64,000 nucleotides of DNA from assembly GCF_028750675.1 (NCBI RefSeq), contig NZ_JAQQPZ010000002.1, forward strand, positions 311,800 through 375,799. Reading direction: 5' to 3'. This document shows, piece by piece, positions 9,763-20,200 of the stretch. Numbering within the stretch: position 1 is the first letter of the stretch; every line of letters begins with the position of its first letter. The stretch comes from Shewanella metallivivens (GTDB lineage: Bacteria > Pseudomonadota > Gammaproteobacteria > Enterobacterales > Shewanellaceae). The position numbers and the translations under genes are program-made. The notes beneath the pieces were generated by a model, which was not told where the DNA came from, made no database searches, and saw only the letters and a list, made by a program, of their open reading frames with translations.

Positions 9763-11772
9763 ATGTCAAACATGGCCCCAAACACAGATACACACCAAGG
9801 TATTCACTCCCTAAACCTACACCAATTATTACAACAACAGTTTAACTTTGATCATTTTCGTTCTGGCCAACAGGCGGTGATTGAAACCATTTTAGCTGGC
9901 CAATCAGCGTTAGCGATTTTTCCGACGGGTTCGGGTAAGTCTTTGTGCTATCAATTTTGTGCGCAACAATTACCGAATTTGACCTTGGTGATTTCACCAT
10001 TACTGGCGTTAATGAAAGATCAGTTGGCATTTTTGGCCAGTAAAGGCATTGCTGCTGCCAGTATTGACTCCAGTTTGACCTACGAGCAAACCCAACAAGT
10101 GATGCGAGATGTACGCGACAAGCGAACTCGGATTTTAATGGTGTCAGTTGAGCGTTTTAAAAATGAGCGCTTTAGGCAATTTTTACATTCTGTACCGATT
10201 TCATTATTAGTGGTCGATGAAGCCCATTGTATTTCTGAGTGGGGCCATAATTTTCGTCCTGATTACTTAAAAATACCGCAGTTTTGTCAGGCATTTTCAA
10301 TTCCACAAACATTGTTACTGACAGCAACGGCCACGGCACAAGTGAAGCATGATATGGCATCGCGCTTTGGTTTAACGCCTGCGCAAATTATTCAAACCGG
10401 CTTTTACCGCGCTAACCTTGATTTGTCGGTATTGGCGGTTAGCCAGCAAGAGAAAAATGATCAATTAGTCAATTGCGTTAATTATTATGCTAACAATGGC
10501 CAAACGGGTGCCGGAATTGTGTATGTCACCCTACAACAAACCGCAGAAGATGTGGCGCAAGTATTAATTAATCAAGGGATTAACGCTCAAGCATATCATG
10601 CGGGTATGGAGCAAGCGTCACGGCAAAGTATTCAACAGCAATTTATGGACAATCAGGTTCAGGTTATCGTTGCGACTATTGCTTTTGGTATGGGGATTGA
10701 TAAGTCGGATATTCGTTTTGTTATCCATTATGATTTACCTAAATCGATTGAAAATTACAGCCAAGAAATCGGTCGAGCAGGGCGCGATGGGCAATTGTCT
10801 CATTGTGTAACGTTAGCCAATTTGGACGGATTAAATACGGTAGAGAATTTTGTCTATGGTGATACGCCAGAGCCCGAAAGTATTGAGCAATTGCTTGAAA
10901 TCATTGTCGATGAAACGGAGCAAGGGCGCTGGGAAGTACAAGAATTGCCATTATCTACAGCCTGCAACATACGAAGCTTGCCGTTAAAAACGCTGTTTGT
11001 GCAATTAGAGCTACTTGGGGTGATTAGCCCAAGTTATGCGTATTTTGCCGATTTTAAATACCGTTTTGTTGAAGACAAGCAAACAATCTTGAATCGTTTT
11101 AATGCCGAACGGCAGGCTTTTTTAAGCGAGGTCTTTGAACACACTCAATTTAAAAAGATATGGGGCCAATTAGATTTTGATAGTTTATACCAACAATATG
11201 GCGCCGAGCGGCAACGTGTTGTGGCGGCATTAGAGTATTTAGCGGAGCAGCAGCTGATTATTCTTGAAACAAAAAAAATCACTCAAGTGTATAGCGTTAA
11301 TCAACAGGCGTTAACCGATCCAGCAAAAGTGCAGGCCTTAAGCTTACAGTTAAGTGACTATTTTACTGATAACGAGCGCAAAGAAATGGTACGTATTAGT
11401 CAGTTGGTGGCATTTTTTGAACTCGACACTTGTTTAAGTGCATCATTGGCAGAATACTTCGATGATCAAGCTGCACCTAAATCATGTGGTCATTGCAGTG
11501 TTTGTCGCGGCCAAATTGCGGTATTATCTAAACAAGCGTTAGCTCCATTACCAGACTCAGCTAACGTTGCTACATTGCTTGCGCCATTACACCAAGTGGC
11601 CCAGGCTAAATCGTTACCCACTGTGACTGTTGCGACACAGGCTAAATTTCTTGCTGGTATGGTGATGCCAAGATTTAGCCGCTTAAAACTGAAACAGTTA
11701 GACGGCTTTGGTCGTTTTAGTGCTTATCGATATCAAGATATTCTGGCTGCTGTTAACAAGGTGAATTCATGA
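9763..11772 (+). CDS. RecQ-family ATP-dependent DNA helicase
   Basis: Superfamily 2 helicase of 669 residues. Motif I is AIFPTGSGKSLCYQF (about residues 50-64), motif II VVDEAHCISEWGHNFRPDY has the RecQ signature after the DEAH box, motif III is LLTATAT, motif V ATIAFGMGIDKSDIRFVIHY and motif VI YSQEIGRAGRDG. A C-terminal CGHCSVC is the remnant of the zinc-binding part of a RQC region; no HRDC domain is evident. It differs enough from RecQ itself (Walker A TGSGKS for TGGGKS) that I leave the symbol empty; it is likely a second RecQ-like helicase. The stop overlaps the next start in ATGA, so the following small gene is co-translated. Confidence 0.9.
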   Translation: MSNMAPNTDTHQGIHSLNLHQLLQQQFNFDHFRSGQQAVIETILAGQSALAIFPTGSGKSLCYQFCAQQLPNLTLVISPLLALMKDQLAFLASKGIAAASIDSSLTYEQTQQVMRDVRDKRTRILMVSVERFKNERFRQFLHSVPISLLVVDEAHCISEWGHNFRPDYLKIPQFCQAFSIPQTLLLTATATAQVKHDMASRFGLTPAQIIQTGFYRANLDLSVLAVSQQEKNDQLVNCVNYYANNGQTGAGIVYVTLQQTAEDVAQVLINQGINAQAYHAGMEQASRQSIQQQFMDNQVQVIVATIAFGMGIDKSDIRFVIHYDLPKSIENYSQEIGRAGRDGQLSHCVTLANLDGLNTVENFVYGDTPEPESIEQLLEIIVDETEQGRWEVQELPLSTACNIRSLPLKTLFVQLELLGVISPSYAYFADFKYRFVEDKQTILNRFNAERQAFLSEVFEHTQFKKIWGQLDFDSLYQQYGAERQRVVAALEYLAEQQLIILETKKITQVYSVNQQALTDPAKVQALSLQLSDYFTDNERKEMVRISQLVAFFELDTCLSASLAEYFDDQAAPKSCGHCSVCRGQIAVLSKQALAPLPDSANVATLLAPLHQVAQAKSLPTVTVATQAKFLAGMVMPRFSRLKLKQLDGFGRFSAYRYQDILAAVNKVNS

Positions 11773-12044
11773 AACCCGTTCCTGAAGCATTATTAAAAAA
11801 ACACGCCAATTTAGTTCAAAGTGAAGGGGTCACTGTGGTGTCCCATACCCAACGAGATGTGGGTGATTGGGTATTGCAAACCTTGATGATAGAAGATTGC
11901 GATGTGCCATTTAAGTATAAACGTCCTAAGCGCTTTAAAAGCTTGCAGGGTCAAAAGGTCAACCTCATTTATTATCCTGCCAAAGAATCCGTGGCGGGAT
12001 TTGAAATTGAAGTCATGCAAGTGGTCCGGGTAAGACGTTACTAA
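11769..12044 (+). CDS. Small hypothetical protein coupled to the helicase
   Basis: A 91-residue basic protein whose ATG overlaps the helicase stop codon by four bases (ATGA), a strong sign of translational coupling and of a shared operon. No signal peptide or membrane segment. The C-terminal half (VNLIYYPAKESVAGFEIEVMQVVRVRRY) looks like a small beta-rich fold. I do not recognise the family. Its link to the helicase suggests an accessory role in DNA metabolism, but this is inference from position only. Confidence 0.7.
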   Translation: MKPVPEALLKKHANLVQSEGVTVVSHTQRDVGDWVLQTLMIEDCDVPFKYKRPKRFKSLQGQKVNLIYYPAKESVAGFEIEVMQVVRVRRY

Positions 12045-12224
12045 GTGCTGTGCCTGCGCTGCTAGTTATATACTTAAGGTTTCATCTTGCTGATAAGTAC
12101 TCAGCTTTAAATGATGACACGCACTCGTCTGTCATCGTTGTTCCAGCGGGCATCATTTTCAATATTCATTTTAACGATGATTTATCGCTAAATGGCGGTC
12201 AGCCTTAAATGAGTAAACGGCTTT

Positions 12225-12782
12225 CTATTGGACGCTATACTCAAATTCACTCGCTACTCGCCAAATACGGTAACGTAACTGAGCGTCTTTAGGTAGATAA
12301 AAGACCTTCGGTAAACGGCTATCGTATGCTTGTTTAAGGCTGTCATTGAGGACGACAAATTGCGCGGTCTTGGCATCTGTGCACATCATTTTGGTATTTG
12401 GTCCTTCCATCATGCTGTTCACTTGATAATAACGATAGCCCCAACCATCGAGCGACAGAGTTATAATCTCACCCAATAACTTTACCTTGTTGCAATCGAC
12501 CAGTTTGTTTTGACCCACCTGAATTTCAATTAAGTACTCTGACTCATTGTTTAGCTTAGGCAGGGTTAAGATGTGCTGTACCATATTGCCTTGAGGGGCA
12601 GGAAACATGTTAGTGTTTGCTTGAGGCTGATAGTTTTCTTCAGTCATCACGCTGGTTTGCACAGTGAGTGTGTTTAATTTGTCGAGATTGGTTTTAGGTG
12701 TGGCTTGACTTGCCAATGACACGCTAGCGATAAGCAAGCTGGCTGCCATCATTAATGGCTTACATCGTAGGGTTGTGCGCAT
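12225..12782 (-). CDS. eco: Ecotin-family periplasmic serine protease inhibitor
   Basis: Ecotin is a dimeric periplasmic inhibitor of trypsin-like serine proteases. The signal peptide is clear (LMMAASLLIASVSLASQATP, cleavage near residue 27). Family features follow in order: VDCN, LDGWGYRYYQV, and the reactive loop TKMMC, whose Met is the P1 residue in E. coli ecotin and whose Cys pairs with that of VDCN; then LPKVFYLPKDAQLRYRIW near the C-terminus. The 185 residues exceed E. coli ecotin (162) because of about 30 extra residues between the signal peptide and the ecotin core (TNLDKLNTLTVQTSVMTEEN). It is monocistronic and convergent to the helicase operon. Confidence 0.88.
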   Translation of the reverse strand: MRTTLRCKPLMMAASLLIASVSLASQATPKTNLDKLNTLTVQTSVMTEENYQPQANTNMFPAPQGNMVQHILTLPKLNNESEYLIEIQVGQNKLVDCNKVKLLGEIITLSLDGWGYRYYQVNSMMEGPNTKMMCTDAKTAQFVVLNDSLKQAYDSRLPKVFYLPKDAQLRYRIWRVASEFEYSVQ

Positions 12783-12974
12783 TGTTGTTACTTCCTTATT
12801 GAATATGAATACAGAGTAAACGACTGAGACGGGTAAAAGGGTTATTCTGATTAATTTATTTTGTGACTAAAGTTTGCTTAAAATTAACATCTCTAATTGA
12901 GTTTAGTGAATAAGTATGACATAACATACTGATAACCTTTGACACATTGTATTCATCATAAGGTATCGTTTTCG

Positions 12975-13997
12975 ATGCACAATAATCAAAATTTAGAACA
13001 AACCTCGCACATATTGCACCTCGTGTTGCCTAAAATGTCTGAGTTAGCCATTCCGGTTACGCCAGAAAATTATGCAATCTGGTTTGATTATTTTGCTGAA
13101 ACTAACCTCAATTTAAAACGGGCTATTGATGGCTTAATTGCTAATGATGTCAAGTTTACTCCAGAAGTGAATCTCGGTTTGTATAATCGCTTTATCGAAG
13201 AGCGCTCGCCAGAAATCATCGAAAACGTCCAAATTGAAACACAAATTTTAATCAATAGTTTGGTTCATAAAATTGAACTGTTAGGAGAGGGCACCGCAAA
13301 CTTTTCCGGCAACCTAACAGAGTTCAACCAAAAACTGCAATCTAACCCTAACTTAGATGAGTTAACGTTGCTAGTGATGAGTATTGCAGCAGAAGTTGAA
13401 CAAGTGATTGCCAGTAACCGCCACATGTCTGATAGCTTAGTCTCTTTGTCCGATGAAATCGCTAACCTCAAGAGTGAAATGGACAATTTAAGTAAGGTTG
13501 CAATGACCGATGAGCTGACCTCACTGAATAATCGCCGCGCCTATGAGTTGTTTGCTGCCGAGCAAATGACTAAATTTACCGATACGCAAACCGTGTGTAG
13601 CTTGTTAATGATTGATATTGATCATTTCAAATTGTTTAACGAGACCTTTGGCCATTTGATCGGCGACAAAGTGCTGGCTTATGTTGCATTAGCCATGAAA
13701 CACACAGTAAAAGGTGATGATTTAGTTGCACGTTATGGCGGTGAAGAGTTTGTGGTGATGTTGCCCAACGCTAAGTTAGCCGACGCGGTCAATGTTGCCG
13801 AAAAAATTCGTGAACGTATTTCGCTTAAACAATTATCAATTGGTAAAGAAAAGAAGCAAAATCTAGGTCATATTACGGTATCGATTGGTGTGGCCACCAT
13901 TCAAACTGGTGATGATGCAGAGACTTTATTGGCGCGTGCAGATGAGCAATTATATATTGCAAAAAAAGCGGGTAGAAACTGTGTAAAATATGCTTAA
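12975..13997 (+). CDS. Diguanylate cyclase, soluble GGDEF protein
   Basis: Makes cyclic di-GMP from two GTP. The C-terminal GGDEF domain begins at MTDELTSLNNRRAYELF and has the catalytic motif ARYGGEEFVVML, followed by ISIGVAT-type residues and a typical ending. The N-terminal 180 residues have no membrane segment and include LAIPVTPENYAIWFDYFAETN, a sequence found in a group of soluble cyclases, then a predicted coiled coil. The inhibitory-site position reads K-G-D-D rather than R-x-x-D, so product inhibition may be weak. The frame opens at a TTG 12 codons earlier; ATG at 12975 is preferred. A shared terminator separates it from patZ. Confidence 0.9.
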   Translation: MHNNQNLEQTSHILHLVLPKMSELAIPVTPENYAIWFDYFAETNLNLKRAIDGLIANDVKFTPEVNLGLYNRFIEERSPEIIENVQIETQILINSLVHKIELLGEGTANFSGNLTEFNQKLQSNPNLDELTLLVMSIAAEVEQVIASNRHMSDSLVSLSDEIANLKSEMDNLSKVAMTDELTSLNNRRAYELFAAEQMTKFTDTQTVCSLLMIDIDHFKLFNETFGHLIGDKVLAYVALAMKHTVKGDDLVARYGGEEFVVMLPNAKLADAVNVAEKIRERISLKQLSIGKEKKQNLGHITVSIGVATIQTGDDAETLLARADEQLYIAKKAGRNCVKYA

Positions 13998-14020
13998 TGA
14001 ACAGATTCAATCAGTCGGAA

Positions 14021-14059
14021 AGTAAAAAGGCCATCAGTATACCTGCTGGCCTTTTTACT
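14021..14059. terminator. Bidirectional terminator between the cyclase and patZ
   Basis: Seventeen-base arms AGTAAAAAGGCCATCAG and CTGCTGGCCTTTTTACT with one mismatch around a five-base loop. It has a T-run on both strands and lies between convergent genes. Confidence 0.85.
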
Positions 14060-14071
14060 TAGCATATTGGC

Positions 14072-16786
14072 TTAACTGTTTGCTTGTTTGTCTTTGTTGT
14101 CTAGGTCCATGTGCATTTTGATCAAATGCTCTTCCATATCAAATGACACTGTAAAGCCTAATGATTTGGCTAAACTAGCCATATTGCGGTTTTCGAACAT
14201 GGTGAAACCGGTTAAAAACAAGGTATTGTTATTTTTGTAGTACGTAATCAGCTTTTCTAGCAATAACTTGCCTAAGCCGATACCTTGGTAATCGCTGCGT
14301 ACTGCCATGGCAAACTCTGCCTCAGTGTTATCTGGATCGATAGATGCTCTTACTGCGCCTAAGGTTAACTCTTCGCCTTCAGCGGTTGTCGTCGTGGCAA
14401 TAAACGCCATTTCACGCGCATAGTCAATTTGTGTCAGTACAGCCATCTCTTCATGGGTCATTCTTGATCGTACCCCAAAATATCGTTTGTACCTGTCTTC
14501 GTCACTCAATGAGTTGTCAAACTCTAAATGTTTGGGTTCATCTTCTGGCAAGATGGGTCTTAACATGACCGTTAAACCGTTTTTGAGCGTCGATGTTTGT
14601 TCTAACTCTTTGGGGTAAGGCATGATAGCCAAACGTCCAATGTTGTCTTGTGGGCTGTCATGCAAGCGCATGTTGACATCTAGCAAGGTGATTTTTTCAC
14701 CGGCTGCTAACACGGGGTTTATGTCAATTTCAGCAATTTCTGGGCAGTCGATAATTAAATGAGATATTTGGGTTAACATTAGGCATAAGGCGTTCATGTC
14801 TAGGCCCAAAGGCAAATGTCTATCGCGCAGTTTATTCGTTTTAAGTGCTTGAATCACCATATAGCGTGCCAAGGCCATGTTCAGTGGTGGCAATGCAACT
14901 GCAGCATCTCGGGTAGGATCCCATTCTGAACCGCCTTCGCCAAGACAAATTGCTGGACCAAAGACGGGGTCGTTAATGACCGACACGCGAATTTCTTGTG
15001 CGCCCGCAGTTAACGCCATCTTTTGAATAATCAATCCATCAATTTTGGCTTTTGGATTAATTTGATGCACTCTGTCGATAATAGAATGTGCCGCATGACT
15101 GACATCTTCATCAGAGGTTAAATTGAGCACCACGCCATGGACATCTGACTTATAGAGGAGATCAGGTGATTGCACTTTTAATGCGACAGGGTAACCCGCG
15201 CTATTGGCTACATTAACGGCTTCGTCAACATCACTGACAAACCAAGTGTCGATTGTGTTTAAGCCATATGCTTTTAATATATCAACAGCTTGATGAGTTT
15301 CTACCACGGTTTGTCCGCGGTCGAGAGCTTGCTGTAATAGGGTTTTTGCGATATCGCGATTGGCAGGAATATTGTCAGGGATAGACAACGGTACTTCTTG
15401 TAATAATTTTTGGTTACGGCGGTACTCTACCATGTGCATAAAGGCCCGTACTGCGCCTTCTGGGGTACGGTAAGTGGGAATACCGGCTTTGGTAAAGCGT
15501 TTACGCCCAAGATAGGCTGAGTCTTCACCGCTCCAGTTGGTTAAAATGTTCAACTTATGACGATTCGGGTTTTTATTAATTGTTTCAATAATGCTAGTGG
15601 CAATCTCGACGCTTTCAGCCAATATAGATGGCGAATGCAACACTAAAATCGTGTCGGCATCATTGCTGTTCATTAACACTTCAAGGGTTTTCGCATAACG
15701 CTGGTGGTCTGCATCGCCAATCATGTCGATAGGGTTTTGTCTTGACCAGGTGTCGGGCAATATTTTATTGAGCTCACTTATCGTGTCGTCTGATAATTGT
15801 GCTAACTTACCACCTTTAATGATCAGTTCATCTGCCGCCAATACAGCAGGGCCACCGCCATTACTCATAATAATTAGCCGCTCACCTTTTAACGTAGTCG
15901 AGTGGGCTAAGCTTTCTACTGCGGCAAACAGTTCAATTAAATCATTTACCCGTAACATACCTGCTCGGCGAAACGCGGCTTCATAGACCGCGTCGTTGCC
16001 ACCAATTCCACCAGTATGGAGCATGGCTGCTTTAACACCTTCATGACTGCGGCCTGATTTAATCACAAAGATGGGTTTGTTACGTGCAGCGGCGCGGGCT
16101 GCAGATAAAAAGTGGCGCTTTTCATTAATGGAATCAATATAAAGCATGATTGCGCTGGTTTTGCTGTCGCGGCCTAGGTAATCAAGCAGTTCATCAAAGT
16201 CGATATCAGTGGCATCACCGAGCGAAATAAACGATGAAAAACCAATGCCTTTATTATTAGCCCAATCGAGCACAGTGGTACAGATGGCTGCAGATTGAGA
16301 TACAAAGGCTATTTTGCCTGATATAGCTCCTGCATGGGCTAAACTGGCATTTAGTCCAATGGGCGGTAATATCATTCCGAGGCTATTTGGCCCCAATAAC
16401 CGCATACCATAACGTTTGGCATATTGTTTGGTCAGTGTAAGCAAATCATTACCGTGCTCGTCGGTTTGTAACGCCATGCCTGAGGCCATGATAATGGCGA
16501 CTTTGCAGCCAAATTGGGCGAGTCGTTCTACAATACTTGGCACTTTTTGCGCGCTAGTACATATGATGGCTAAATCGGGTTTAATTGGCAGGGCTTCAAT
16601 ATTAGGGTAAGCAAGTACCCCCATTACCGCTGTGTATTTTGGGGTTACGGGCATTATCGGCCCAGAAAATCCACTGGACAATAAGTTTTTCATTATGCCT
16701 TTACCGGCACGTTTATCACCATTTGATGCACCAATAACCGCGACTGACGTGGGTTTAAAGAGAGAATGAATGCTGCGTTGACTCAT
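14072..16786 (-). CDS. patZ: PatZ-type protein lysine acetyltransferase (acyl-CoA synthetase-like plus GNAT)
   Basis: A 904-residue two-part enzyme. The first 700 residues form an ADP-forming acyl-CoA-synthetase-like unit: CoA-binding domain (VAVIGASNGDKRAGKGIMKN), succinyl-CoA-ligase-like domain with the IMSNGGGPAVLAADELI stretch, and an ATP-grasp part (GYPVALKVQSPDLLYKSDVHG). The last 170 residues are a GNAT domain with RSDYQGIGLGKLLLEKLI as the acetyl-CoA loop. This is the architecture of E. coli PatZ (Pka/YfiQ), which acetylates Acs and other proteins. In E. coli patZ lies between tapT and pssA; here it is about 5 kb from them. It is a single gene with a MITE-like element upstream. Confidence 0.9.
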   Translation of the reverse strand: MSQRSIHSLFKPTSVAVIGASNGDKRAGKGIMKNLLSSGFSGPIMPVTPKYTAVMGVLAYPNIEALPIKPDLAIICTSAQKVPSIVERLAQFGCKVAIIMASGMALQTDEHGNDLLTLTKQYAKRYGMRLLGPNSLGMILPPIGLNASLAHAGAISGKIAFVSQSAAICTTVLDWANNKGIGFSSFISLGDATDIDFDELLDYLGRDSKTSAIMLYIDSINEKRHFLSAARAAARNKPIFVIKSGRSHEGVKAAMLHTGGIGGNDAVYEAAFRRAGMLRVNDLIELFAAVESLAHSTTLKGERLIIMSNGGGPAVLAADELIIKGGKLAQLSDDTISELNKILPDTWSRQNPIDMIGDADHQRYAKTLEVLMNSNDADTILVLHSPSILAESVEIATSIIETINKNPNRHKLNILTNWSGEDSAYLGRKRFTKAGIPTYRTPEGAVRAFMHMVEYRRNQKLLQEVPLSIPDNIPANRDIAKTLLQQALDRGQTVVETHQAVDILKAYGLNTIDTWFVSDVDEAVNVANSAGYPVALKVQSPDLLYKSDVHGVVLNLTSDEDVSHAAHSIIDRVHQINPKAKIDGLIIQKMALTAGAQEIRVSVINDPVFGPAICLGEGGSEWDPTRDAAVALPPLNMALARYMVIQALKTNKLRDRHLPLGLDMNALCLMLTQISHLIIDCPEIAEIDINPVLAAGEKITLLDVNMRLHDSPQDNIGRLAIMPYPKELEQTSTLKNGLTVMLRPILPEDEPKHLEFDNSLSDEDRYKRYFGVRSRMTHEEMAVLTQIDYAREMAFIATTTTAEGEELTLGAVRASIDPDNTEAEFAMAVRSDYQGIGLGKLLLEKLITYYKNNNTLFLTGFTMFENRNMASLAKSLGFTVSFDMEEHLIKMHMDLDNKDKQANS

Positions 16787-17217
16787 ATTGGTGTCCTATG
16801 GTGATAACCGATGCTAATCAGATTAGCATATTCTCAATAAAATGATGATGTTGCACTATTTATTATTACTATCAATTTATCCTGATCTTGTATCAGCGCT
16901 CTTACGCAATGTGAACCAAAGTGTCATTTTAATTTAATCCATAGTAATACCATTGCGCATTAATAAGTGACCACTCAGAATGCGTCCAGCGGTTTTTGAT
17001 TAAGGCGTCGCTATGCAGTGATGGTTGTTCCCTTTCAAATAGCGAGAACGTAAAGCAAAAGCGGCTGGGGCATTCCTTTTAGGTGAGTTTTAAAAGGGCT
17101 TACACTGCGTTGCATGACTTCGAAAGAGAATCACTATTCATTCAGTCATTCGCCTTGTTTAAGCCCTTTTAAATTCTCGCTGAGAGATCACTTGCTAACG
17201 CGCAATGGTATAAGGAT
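16787..17217. other. Gap between patZ and the RND pump, mostly a repeat element
   Basis: No gene. The part next to 16786 holds the patZ promoter region; 16946-17212 is a MITE-like element described separately; the part after it is the RND operon terminator. Confidence 0.7.
16946..17212. mobile_element. MITE-like non-coding element with terminal inverted repeats
   Basis: About 267 bases. The left end ATACCATTGCGCATTAATAA plus GTGACCACTCAG and the reverse complement of the right end, ATACCATTGCGCGTTAGCAA plus GTGATCTCTCAG, agree at nearly every position over 32 bases. A second, inner inverted repeat (TTTTAAAAGGGCTTA at about 17087 with TTAAGCCCTTTTAAA at about 17158) would let the whole element fold. 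No frame long enough for a transposase exists. A related, truncated copy lies at 6386-6511. Confidence 0.75.
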
Positions 17218-17248
17218 AAAAAAAGGGGCCTTACGAATAAGGCCCCTT
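17218..17248 (-). terminator. Terminator of the RND efflux operon
   Basis: On the minus strand a stem AAGGGGCCTTA/TAAGGCCCCTT with a short loop is followed by T7. It lies 22 bases after the pump stop codon. Confidence 0.85.
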
Positions 17249-17269
17249 AACAATCTATCGATGTGAATG

Positions 17270-20200
17270 TTAGTGTTGTTGTGACTCTTCAAGCTTGGTG
17301 TTTGGCGTGGCCGGCGAATAAATACCAATGATTCGTGCGATTAAAGCCTTTGAGTCTTCAATGGCAATATACAAACATGGAATTAAACACAGGGTTACCA
17401 CAGTAGCAAACAACACACCAAAGGCTAATGACACTGCCATAGGGATCACCATTTGTGCCTGCATGCTGGTTTCAGACATGATAGGCACTAAACCGATAAA
17501 GGTGGTTAATGAGGTCAACATAATTGCTCTAAAGCGTTTACAACCTGCATTAAGTACCGCTAAACGCATCGGCACGCCTGCTTTACGTGAGTTATTAACA
17601 TAATCGACCATCACTAGCGAGTCGTTAACCACCACCCCGGCTGCCGCGATAATACCAAACATCGATAGGGCACTTAAATCGATGTCTAAAATGATGTGGC
17701 CCATAACAGAACCAATAACCCCAAACGGAATGACTGACATGATCATCACAGGCTGAATATATGAGCGAAGCGGTATCGCTAATAAGCTGTAGATCACCAA
17801 CAACGACAAGATAAAATCACGCATTTGAGTATTAGCACTATCAAGCTGTTCTTGGATATTGCCAGACACTTCACTGCGAACCTGTGGGTATTTGATCAGT
17901 AGTTCAGGGATAAAGTTATCGCGGATATCTTTGGCGAGCTTAAAGGGTTCAGCTTGTTCTGCATCGACAGAACCCCATACGTTAATGGTACGGCTGCCAT
18001 TTTCACGACGGATACTATTAACCCCTTGAACCACTTTAATGTCAGCGACTTCAGATAACGGCAACTCACCACCTTGTGGTGTTTTAATTAACACATCTTG
18101 CACCAATGAAATCGAGTTGCGCTGCTCTTCTGGGTAGCGCAGCATGACTTTGATTTCTTCGCCATTACGGATAATACGCTGAGCTTCAAGGCCGTAGAAA
18201 CTGTTCCCCACTTGTGAAGCGATATTGGCCAAGGTTAAGCCTAAGGCATTTGCCAATGGCTTTAATTGGAACTGTACTTCTTTGGCACTGGATTGCCTGC
18301 TGTCATTGACATCACTCACGCCTTTTAAGCTGTTGAGCTTTTCTTTTAACATCATTGAGGCGGCAATAAGTTGCTCTTCGTTGTTACCCTCAAGTCTAAA
18401 GCTGATGTCGCCGTCTTCACGGCCGCCACCCATTAAACTGTCTTGAATGGTAAACGACTTAACCCCTGGAATTAATGGCATGGCTTGGCGCCATAATTCG
18501 GCAAGTGCAAAGGTGTCCATTGGGCGTAATTCAGGGTCAACTAATTTGGTCATTACTTCTGCATTGGTTTGGCCTTTTAGGTCAACTTGCATGTCAGAAA
18601 TCATTCGTTGTCCATATTGCTGCTCAACTTCTTTGTCAACTTTATATAAGGTTTCCTCAATGGCAAGCGCTGCCGCTAACGTTGCTTTTTCTGATGCATC
18701 CACGTTCATTTCAATTTTAATTCGTGGGAAGTCATGAGGGATTTTAGGTTGGCCAATAAAGCGCACTAAACCACCACCGTAAAGACCGGCACACACTAAA
18801 ATTAAACTGATAAACAGCATGATCACGGCGTAGCGATATTTAATGGCAATTTCTAATGATGGACGATAAATATTCTCAATGTATTTCGTTAAATTACGGT
18901 CTACTGCACCTTGAACAAAGTTGACGCCATTACGCAACCAGTCCAATGGGTTTTTAGACCCAGCTTTAACGACCTTAGGTTTTTTCATGTGAGCTAAATG
19001 CGCAGGTAGGATCAGTTTTGACTCAACCAATGAAAAGAGCAAACATAAAATCACCACGTAACCAATGGCCTGACCAAAGGCAGAAGAGGGGCCATCATCC
19101 ATGGTGATGGGTAAAAATGCAGCAATGGTTGTTAGCACGCCAAAGGTGGCTGGCATCGCGACTTTTTGCACCCCGCGGATCACGCTTTCAATACTGTGAC
19201 CGTGTTCTTCTGACTCACTGTGGGCGCTTTCTCCCATCACAATGGCGTCATCGACCACAATACCGAGCACTAAGATAAACGCGAATAAACTGATAACGTT
19301 AATGGTGACATCAATCAATGCCATTGGCATAAACAATAGGGTACCTAAGAAACACACTGGTAATCCCATCATGACCCAAAACGCTAAACGCACACGTAGA
19401 AATAACGCTAGCATTAAGAATACTAATACCGCGCCGCTTTTCATGCTGTCTAACATTAACTGTAAGCGACCGTCGAGGTAATAGGTCATATCTACCCAAG
19501 GCTCAAGCTTAACCCCTTGGGGTAAGGCTTTTTGCTTTTTATCGACATAGGTATGAATAATTTCAGCAATGTCGGTAATGCTTTGATTTTTTGCGGCACC
19601 AATAAAGAAGGTGACAGAATTTTTACCGTTGAACTTAGAGTATTGAATGCCATCTTCAAAACCATCATCGACTACGGCAATCTCACCTAATGATAATTTG
19701 GTACCGTCATCTAATGTCAGTAAGGGTAGCGCTTCAAACTCATAACCGACATAGGCTTGGTTTTGTACGCGCAAGTTAATGTAGCCGTTTTCAGCTTTTA
19801 TTTGCCCAGCCGACATATTGCGTGAATAACCTTGTACTGCTTGGGCAACATCATTAAATGTCAGCCCATATTCGCGCAGCTTGTCTTTACTCACTTCGAT
19901 GCTAATCTCATAACCCAAACCACCGTAATATTCTGAAATATTCACATTGGGAAGTTGCATGATTTCATTATGGATTTTATCGCCTAAATCTTTCAGTTGG
20001 CGCTCGGACATATCACCATAAAGACTTAAGTACATGACTTCTTGTCTAAATTTAATCCGCTCAACCTTTGGCGGCTCCATGTCGGCCGGAAACGTTGATA
20101 TTGAGTCAATCTCAGATTTGATTTCATCGAGCACAACCAGGGGATCGTACGATTCTTCAACCTGAAAATAGCCTTGAGCCATATTACGGTTAGAGTAAGT

